DNA of 7,376 nt from a bacterium (GTDB lineage: Bacteria > Desulfobacterota > GWC2-55-46). The notes beneath the pieces are model-generated. The model saw nothing but the letters and a program-made list of their open reading frames with translations. It was not told where the DNA came from and searched no databases. Location: NCBI GenBank assembly GCA_027310325.1, contig DAIDBB010000052.1:1-7376 (forward strand), written 5' to 3'. Positions within the stretch are counted from its first letter, which is position 1, and each line of letters opens with the position of its first letter. Positions 1 through 4,844 of the stretch are shown here, in pieces. Both the position numbers and the translations under genes were made by a program.

Positions 1-123
1 GATGACAATAGGGGCGGCCACACTCCTTACGCGCCTGTCGGCAAGGGCCTTAAGCATTATCTCAGGGCCGACACCAACGGGGTCGCCCATAGTTATGGCT
101 ATTACGGGTTTAGTGTTTTTCAT
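1..123 (-). CDS. pdxA: 4-hydroxythreonine-4-phosphate dehydrogenase PdxA, N-terminal fragment (runs off the left edge)
   Basis: Only the first 41 codons are present, reading from an ATG at 123..121 to the window edge with no stop. Residues 9-22 read AITMGDPVGVGPEI, the N-terminal signature of PdxA (usual form TMGDPAGIGPE), preceded by a short polar start MKNTKP. In the family, PdxA is a cytosolic, metal-dependent NAD enzyme of the DXP-dependent pyridoxal 5'-phosphate pathway. It oxidises 4-phosphohydroxy-L-threonine, and PdxJ joins the product to deoxyxylulose phosphate. The gene follows the surA-like stop after 58 nt on the same strand, with no visible terminator between them, so it is probably co-transcribed with surA and mfd. 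The bases before the ATG show no good Shine-Dalgarno, so initiation may be weak or coupled. Val replaces the usual Ala and Ile in the motif, which is conservative. Identification rests on the N-terminus alone. The PdxA2 branch of the family, which acts on other phosphorylated hydroxy acids, cannot be excluded. Confidence 0.9.
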   Translation of the reverse strand, partial: MKNTKPVIAITMGDPVGVGPEIMLKALADRRVRSVAAPIVI

Positions 124-181
124 CTGCTTTTGAAAGGGCGGCAACGGCAATATAAAAGAGAGTCGGCCAAAGGCTGCGGTC

Positions 182-1150
182 TTAAAGCCTTATCTCCACG
201 TGGGCGTACTTTTTTACCTCGTTAAGCCAGAAGTTGAACCTGTCGTCCATAATCTTTCTGTAGAGCTTGTCCTGCGCGAGGCCCTTGACCTCTTCAAAAG
301 GCCTCTGCTGAGGGGGCGACACGTCGTCAAGCTTGATGAAGTAGATGCCGTCATCGGCCTGTATGGAGGGGCTTATCTCGTTTGTCTTGAGCTTAACGAC
401 GGCGTCCTGGACGTATTTATCCATCTCGTTTATCTTCAGGTACCCCATGTCGCCGCCGCTCGAGGCGGTCGGCCCCTCGGAGTACTCGCGGGCGAGTTCC
501 TTGAAGTCAGCGCCCTTTGAAAGCCCCTCCACGATCATCTTGAGCTTCTGGGCCGCCATGTTTTTGTCGGCGTTCGGTATGAAGATCATGCTTATTCTAT
601 AAGAGGCGGGGTTCTGGAAGTCGTCCCTGTGCTGACGGTAATAATCCTCGACGTCCTCGGGCTTTATCGCTATCTTGGAGCGGAACTCCTTGTTTATGAA
701 CTTGACCTGGCGTATCTGTTCCTTCAGCTGGTCCCTGTACTCCCTGAGAGTGAGGCCGCTTCGCGCGAGCGTAAGCAAAAGCCCTTCCTGGGTCATGCCG
801 TTCTCTTTTTTTATGTCCTCGACGGCGTTGTCGATCTCCTTTTCGCTTACGTCGATCCCGGCCTTGTCGGAGGCCTGCTTGACGAGCTTCTGCTCTATGA
901 GGTCGTCAAGGACCTTCTTTTTCATCTCGAGGGCCGCCGTCCCGTCGAGCTTGTCGCTACCGCCTGATTTCTCGAGGGCGAGGTTCGTGGCGGCGTTAAG
1001 CTCCGACATGGTGATGACGCTGTCGTTTATGATGGCGACGATCCTGTCGACCGTCTCCGCGCCTGCCAGAAACGGCAACATCGTGACGACAAAAACGACA
1101 AGCGCCCATTGGCCGAAGGGGCGCGGCCTAAAGACTCCGGAAAGTTTCAC
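182..1150 (-). CDS. surA: SurA-like periplasmic chaperone / single-domain parvulin (PpiC-type)
   Basis: From the GTG at 1150..1148 the protein is 322 aa. Residues 1-31 form a signal peptide: a basic start (KLSGVFRPRP), a hydrophobic stretch WALVVFVVTMLPFL and an AGA cleavage site before ETVDRIVAIINDSVIT. A helical SurA N-terminal domain spans about 33-160. One parvulin domain covers about 181-278, with ADFKELAREYSEG and GGDMGYL at about 215-238. A C-terminal helix (about 285-322) follows. SurA proteins bind unfolded outer-membrane proteins in the periplasm and carry them to the BAM complex. E. coli SurA is 428 aa with two parvulin domains; this one has a single domain. The two family histidines of the parvulin site are replaced: Met188 in the ISMIFI strand and Tyr270 in GIYFIKL. 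It may therefore act as a chaperone without isomerase activity (inference). GTG was chosen because GAGGGAG lies 8 nt upstream and gives a normal signal peptide. ATG at 1183 and TTG at 1186 would add 11-12 acidic residues and lack a clear ribosome site. The gene lies 25 nt after the mfd stop. It could equally be named a PpiC-type peptidylprolyl isomerase. Confidence 0.87.
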   Translation of the reverse strand: MKLSGVFRPRPFGQWALVVFVVTMLPFLAGAETVDRIVAIINDSVITMSELNAATNLALEKSGGSDKLDGTAALEMKKKVLDDLIEQKLVKQASDKAGIDVSEKEIDNAVEDIKKENGMTQEGLLLTLARSGLTLREYRDQLKEQIRQVKFINKEFRSKIAIKPEDVEDYYRQHRDDFQNPASYRISMIFIPNADKNMAAQKLKMIVEGLSKGADFKELAREYSEGPTASSGGDMGYLKINEMDKYVQDAVVKLKTNEISPSIQADDGIYFIKLDDVSPPQQRPFEEVKGLAQDKLYRKIMDDRFNFWLNEVKKYAHVEIRL

Positions 1151-1158
1151 CGCAGGTT

Positions 1159-1165
1159 CTCCCTC
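1159..1165 (-). promoter_or_regulatory. Ribosome binding site that decides the surA-like start
   Basis: On the minus strand GAGGGAG sits 8 nt before the in-frame GTG at 1150..1148. The upstream candidates (ATG at 1183..1181 and TTG at 1186..1184) are preceded only by the end of mfd, with no purine-rich ribosome site. The site lies just downstream of the mfd TGA (1178..1176), a layout in which terminating ribosomes could reinitiate. Confidence 0.65.
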
Positions 1166-1175
1166 ATTAAATATA

Positions 1176-4100
1176 TCACCCATCAAGAAGGGCTTTCAAT
1201 ACATATCTCGCTTCCTCAAAGGGGTCAGCCTCGCCCATGTATACTATGAAATGGTCGGGGGTAAGTCTGAAGTGTTTAGGCTCTTTTTTTGCCAGGTCTA
1301 TCGCCCGGCCTACGACCCCGCTTCCGTCGTCCCCGGCGCCGAACGAGAGGTAGAGCCTTGTTCCCTTCTGGATAAGCTCTTTCGCGTGGAGCTTCTTAAG
1401 AAGGAGCTTAAGACGCATGGTCCCGGCGAGGTTTTCGACGAGATGGGGGACCTCGCCGTACCTGTCCTCGAGCTCCTCGGCGATCGCTGCGAGATCGGCC
1501 TCCGACGAGACGGATGCGAGCCTCTTGTATACGCCGAGCCTCTGCCTGGTATCCGGGATGTAGTCCTCGGGTATATACTGCGAGACCTTGAGGTTTATCT
1601 CCGGCTCCGCCTCTTCCCTGACCTCCTCGCCCTTCATCTCCCTTACCGCCTCCTCAAGCATCTGGGCGTACATGTCGAAACCGACCTCGGCGATAGAGCC
1701 CGACTGCGCGCTCCCCAATAGCTCCCCGGCGCCCCTTATTTCCAAATCATAGGTCGCGACCTTGAACCCGGAGCCGGGGTCGCAAAGCTCCTGTATCACC
1801 TCGAGCCGCTTTCTGGCGTCTTCGGTAAGCCCGCCGTCCGGGCAGATGAAGTACGCATAGGCCCTGTGTTTGCTCCTTCCGACCCTTCCGCGAAGCTGAT
1901 AAAGCTTCGCGAGGCCGAACCTGTCGGCCCTGTTTATGATGATGGTGTTGGCGGAAGGTATGTCGAGGCCGGACTCGATTATAGCGGTTGAAAGGAGTAT
2001 GTCGTAGTCCTTGTTTACGAAGCCGACCATCTTTTTTTCGAGCTCGCGCTCGTCCATCTGGCCGTGGGCGACGGCTACGCGCGCGTGCGGGACGATCTTC
2101 CCGAGGAACTCCCCTATAGCGCCCATCGACTGGATCCTGTTGTGGACAAAGAAGACCTGTCCGCCCCTCGCGAGCTCCCTTTCTATGGCCTCGGCAATGA
2201 GGGCTTCGTCGAACCTTATTATGTTGGTCTTTATGGCGAGCCTGTCCTCAGGGGGCGTGTTTATGATGCTGAGTTCCCTTACGGAAGCAAGAGACATATG
2301 GAGCGTCCTCGGTATCGGGGTGGCGGTCAGGGTCAGCACATCGACCCTTTTCCTCAACTGCTTTAATTTTTCCTTGTGGGCCACGCCGAACCTGTGCTCC
2401 TCGTCTATGACGATGAGTCCCAGGTCCTTGAACTCGATATCCCTCTGGAGGAGCCTGTGCGTGCCTATTATTATGTCAACGCCGTCCTTTTTAAGCCTTT
2501 CGACTATGTCCTTCTGCTCTTTTCTCGATTTGAACCTGCTCAATGCCTCGACAACGACCGGGTAGGGGGCCAGCCTCCTGGAGAACGTGCTATAGTGCTG
2601 CTGGGCGAGCACCGTCGTCGGTACGAGGACGGCCACCTGCTTCTTGTCGAGTACGGCCTTGAAGGCCGCCCTGATGGCCACCTCGGTCTTACCGTAGCCG
2701 ACGTCCCCGCAGACGAGCCTGTCCATGGGCCTCGGCTCCTCCATGTCTCGGAGGCACTCCTCTATGGCCCGGGCCTGGTCCGGGGTCTCCTCGTACTCGA
2801 ACGCCGCCTCGAACTCGCGGAATATGCTATCGGGCTTCGAGAAGGCGAACCCCTCGGCCACCTGCCTTTCGGCGTAGAGCTTAAGGAGCTCGCCCGCGAG
2901 CTTCTCGACGGCGTGCTTTACGCGCTTCTTGGCCCTCTCCCAGTTCGTCCCGCCGAGCTTATCGAGCTCCGGTGTCTTGCCCTCGACGCCGTGGTACTTG
3001 CTTACGAGGTCCATCCTCCGGACAGGGAGATAGAGCTTGTCGCCGCCCCTGTACTCGAGGAGGAGAAAATCGCTTTCCACCGCGTCGACCGTCACCCGCT
3101 GGATCCCCTGGTAGAGCCCTATGCCGTGATGGGCATGGACGATGGCGTCCCCGACGGACAGGTCCTGGAGCTGGGTAAGGAAGGCCTCGAGCCTTTTGGA
3201 AGGCGGCGCGCGCCTCTTTACCCTTTCGCCGAAGACCTCCTCTTCGGATATCACGACGAGCGCCGCGCCCGGGGCCTTGAAACCCGCGCCGATGGAACCG
3301 ATCGCTATGGCGAACTCGCTCCCGGCCCTTTCCAGTATCTCGGGGCCCTTTATAACGCCGGGCCTGAGCCCGTAGCCTTCAAGGAGCTCCTTCGTCCTTT
3401 CGGCCTGCCCCCTGTTGTGCGCCGTGAGATAAATCCTGTCTCCGGCGCCAAGCCTTTCATTTATCAGGTTCGCAAGGGGCTTGAGGAGCGATACGCCGGA
3501 CTCACCGAATGGTTCATCGGCTCCAGGCGGGCCCTTTTTCCCGAGCCCTATGGCCTGCCTGAGGCCGATATTCGACTCCGTCCCGACCTCGAAGGCAGAG
3601 CTCTTCAGGGTCTCTATACCGACGATGGGGTGTTTCTTCAGGGCAGACCTTATTTCATTTGAAGACGCGTAGAGCGAGGCGGGCTCTACGAAGAACTGTT
3701 TTTTGGAGATGAGCCTCTCTTCAGCGGCCTTTATATCCGTGTCGAACGCGTCGAGGGCAGAATAAGAGGAATCAGGGTCTATAATCGATATGATAGCGTT
3801 GTTATCGATATAGTCGAATAAGGTATCGAGCCTTTCATGGAACAGCGGCAGGAGCATGTCGATACCCGAAAGTGTCCCGTCCCTCAGCTTATCTGATAGA
3901 TTCTCCCACACGTCCCTCGGCAGGTCGAGCTCGTCCGCGCGCTCCATGAGCCGCGCCCTCGCGCCTGAAGTCCCGGACAATCCCTGACCTTCCGCGATAG
4001 TCTCCCTTGCAGGGAGTATCCGCGCCTCCGTCATCTCCTTGATAGACCTCTGGGTCGAGACGTCGAACGTCCTCATCGACTCTATCTCGTCGCCGAAGAA

Positions 4101-4682
4101 CTCTACCCTTAAGGGCGAGTCGTACATAGGGGGGAATATGTCGAGTATCCCGCCCCGGACGCTCATCTCGCCCCTTTCCTCTACCATGGTCATCCGCGCA
4201 TAGCCGAGGCCGTGGAGCCGGGCCGTGAGCTCTTCCCTCGCGTACTCCGAGCCGATCTTTAAGTCCACGACCTTATTTAAGAGACTCTCCTTAGGTATCA
4301 CGCGCTGCATGAGGTTAGGGGCAGAGCTGATTGTTATGAAGGGCGCCCCGCCAGAGAGCCTGAAAAGGAGCTCGATCCGCGCCGCCTGGATGTCCTGATG
4401 GGCCGAAAGGGTCTCGAAGGGAAGAAGCTCAGGGGTCGGATAGAGGAATACGTCGCTTTCAGGGAGAAAGAACTTCAAGTCTTCCGAGAAACCCTCGGCC
4501 CCGGCGTGGTCCGGGAGCACGGCGAGGATGCGCCTTTTCGAGGCCCTGAAAAAGGAGGCGAGAAAAAAGGCCTTCGCGGAGCCGTAAAGGCCTGAAATCC
4601 TGAAGTCCTCTCCGGGCTTAAGGGCCGAGACAGGGGCTAAGGCCTCGCTAAGGGTATGGACGCGGCTAACGGTTGGGATCAT
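1176..4682 (-). CDS. mfd: Transcription-repair coupling factor Mfd (DNA translocase)
   Basis: This is a 1168-aa protein, close to E. coli Mfd (1148 aa) and apparently intact. Mfd binds RNA polymerase stalled at DNA damage, pushes it off by ATP-driven translocation and recruits UvrA, starting transcription-coupled nucleotide excision repair in the cytoplasm. Domains in order: UvrB-like N-terminal module (about 1-210) with YPTPELLPFE (81-90) and VRGGILDIFP (175-184); degenerate middle region and linker (about 220-480); RNA polymerase interaction domain (about 505-575) with GDAIVHAHHGIGLYQG and YRGGDKLYLPV; RecG-like helicase motor with TPDQARAIE (633-641), Walker A GDVGYGKTE (659-667), Walker B DEEH (760-763), TATPIPRT (787-794) and motif VI QLRGRVGRS (929-937); a RecG-type translocation segment around RGAGELLG (983-990); and the C-terminal TRCF domain (about 1030-1140). 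The start is the ATG at 4682..4680, with AAGGTGG just upstream. It is the first gene of the minus-strand unit, 25 nt before the surA-like GTG and divergent from clpB. I see no missing motif. Confidence 0.98.
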   Translation of the reverse strand: MIPTVSRVHTLSEALAPVSALKPGEDFRISGLYGSAKAFFLASFFRASKRRILAVLPDHAGAEGFSEDLKFFLPESDVFLYPTPELLPFETLSAHQDIQAARIELLFRLSGGAPFITISSAPNLMQRVIPKESLLNKVVDLKIGSEYAREELTARLHGLGYARMTMVEERGEMSVRGGILDIFPPMYDSPLRVEFFGDEIESMRTFDVSTQRSIKEMTEARILPARETIAEGQGLSGTSGARARLMERADELDLPRDVWENLSDKLRDGTLSGIDMLLPLFHERLDTLFDYIDNNAIISIIDPDSSYSALDAFDTDIKAAEERLISKKQFFVEPASLYASSNEIRSALKKHPIVGIETLKSSAFEVGTESNIGLRQAIGLGKKGPPGADEPFGESGVSLLKPLANLINERLGAGDRIYLTAHNRGQAERTKELLEGYGLRPGVIKGPEILERAGSEFAIAIGSIGAGFKAPGAALVVISEEEVFGERVKRRAPPSKRLEAFLTQLQDLSVGDAIVHAHHGIGLYQGIQRVTVDAVESDFLLLEYRGGDKLYLPVRRMDLVSKYHGVEGKTPELDKLGGTNWERAKKRVKHAVEKLAGELLKLYAERQVAEGFAFSKPDSIFREFEAAFEYEETPDQARAIEECLRDMEEPRPMDRLVCGDVGYGKTEVAIRAAFKAVLDKKQVAVLVPTTVLAQQHYSTFSRRLAPYPVVVEALSRFKSRKEQKDIVERLKKDGVDIIIGTHRLLQRDIEFKDLGLIVIDEEHRFGVAHKEKLKQLRKRVDVLTLTATPIPRTLHMSLASVRELSIINTPPEDRLAIKTNIIRFDEALIAEAIERELARGGQVFFVHNRIQSMGAIGEFLGKIVPHARVAVAHGQMDERELEKKMVGFVNKDYDILLSTAIIESGLDIPSANTIIINRADRFGLAKLYQLRGRVGRSKHRAYAYFICPDGGLTEDARKRLEVIQELCDPGSGFKVATYDLEIRGAGELLGSAQSGSIAEVGFDMYAQMLEEAVREMKGEEVREEAEPEINLKVSQYIPEDYIPDTRQRLGVYKRLASVSSEADLAAIAEELEDRYGEVPHLVENLAGTMRLKLLLKKLHAKELIQKGTRLYLSFGAGDDGSGVVGRAIDLAKKEPKHFRLTPDHFIVYMGEADPFEEARYVLKALLDG

Positions 4683-4685
4683 TAT

Positions 4686-4692
4686 CCACCTT
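4686..4692 (-). promoter_or_regulatory. Ribosome binding site of mfd
   Basis: On the minus strand AAGGTGG is followed by ATA and then the ATG start of mfd at 4682. The spacer is short if counted from the last G, and about 6 nt if the AAGG core is the pairing part. It supports this ATG as the true start. Confidence 0.6.
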
Positions 4693-4705
4693 ATGAAAAC
4701 AGATC

Positions 4706-4733
4706 ATTATAGCATAAATAAGGCGCATTTAAA
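4706..4733 (-). promoter_or_regulatory. Predicted sigma-70 promoter of the mfd-surA-pdxA unit (extended -10)
   Basis: Reading the minus strand, TTTAAA (4733..4728; four of six matches to TTGACA) is followed by a 16-nt spacer and a perfect TATAAT (4711..4706). The -10 is preceded by TG one base away (TGcTATAAT, 4714..4706), an extended -10 element. Transcription would begin near 4699, giving a leader of about 17 nt that still includes the mfd ribosome site. The match is strong for the -10 and moderate for the -35. No terminator-like hairpin lies between here and pdxA, so this could serve all three minus-strand genes. Confidence 0.68.
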
Positions 4734-4756
4734 AAGTTTCGATGTAGCCCGCTGCC

Positions 4757-4785
4757 TTGACAAACAAGCATTGCGGCCATAGATT
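4757..4785 (+). promoter_or_regulatory. Predicted clpB promoter (sigma-70 type, with an overlapping sigma-32-like pattern)
   Basis: A perfect -35 TTGACA (4757..4762) is followed by a 17-nt spacer and TAGATT (4780..4785), four of six matches to TATAAT. Transcription would start near 4792 and leave a leader of about 53 nt before the clpB ATG. The same DNA also reads CTTGACA (4756..4762), 12 nt, then GGCCAT (4775..4780). This partly resembles the heat-shock sigma-32 consensus CTTGAAA / CCCCAT, though the C-rich part of its -10 is poor. Heat-shock control is common for clpB, so dual use is plausible but unproven. No CIRCE-type repeat was seen. Confidence 0.6.
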
Positions 4786-4793
4786 ATTAATAA
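4784..4793 (+). repeat. Perfect 10-bp palindrome at the clpB -10/start region
   Basis: TTATTAATAA is its own reverse complement. It overlaps the end of the proposed clpB -10 and the expected transcription start. It could be an operator half-site pair or simply AT-rich DNA that aids melting. The short length makes chance occurrence possible. Confidence 0.3.
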
Positions 4794-4795
4794 CG

Positions 4796-4809
4796 GCGGG
4801 TAGCCCCGC
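4796..4809 (+). other. Short GC hairpin in the clpB leader
   Basis: GCGGG (4796..4800) and CCCGC (4805..4809) can pair as a 5-bp stem around a TAGC loop, just after the predicted clpB transcription start. No U-tract follows, so it is not an intrinsic terminator. It does not cover the ribosome site at 4835..4840, so a role as a thermosensor is not directly supported. It might stabilise the 5' end of the mRNA. Confidence 0.3.
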
Positions 4810-4834
4810 GAAGGGACCCGGTAAAAGGCCCAAA

Positions 4835-4840
4835 AAGGAG
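4835..4840 (+). promoter_or_regulatory. Ribosome binding site of clpB
   Basis: AAGGAG lies 4 nt before the ATG at 4845..4847. It is a strong Shine-Dalgarno and fixes the clpB start, which also gives the expected MRLDRLT N-terminus of the family. Confidence 0.75.
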
Positions 4841-4844
4841 ACGG

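Noticed and set aside
149..154. TATATT on the minus strand before pdxA as a separate promoter
   Set aside because: No -35-like hexamer occurs at 15-18 nt upstream, so a lone AT-rich hexamer is not enough to call a promoter.
124..181. A terminator between the surA-like gene and pdxA
   Set aside because: Only 3-bp pairings are possible around GCCtttGGC and no proper stem plus U-tract exists.
675..1721. A 348-codon plus-strand open frame spanning the surA/mfd junction
   Set aside because: It is antisense to two well-supported genes and crosses their boundary, and its composition looks like a shadow frame.
2376..3662. A 428-codon open frame on the plus strand opposite mfd
   Set aside because: It lies wholly within the mfd motor and interaction domains on the other strand. 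The product has no family resemblance and follows from the codon bias of mfd.
4796..4844. An RNA thermometer masking the clpB ribosome site
   Set aside because: The only clear hairpin (4796..4809) lies well upstream, and I found no sequence in the leader complementary to AAGGAG.
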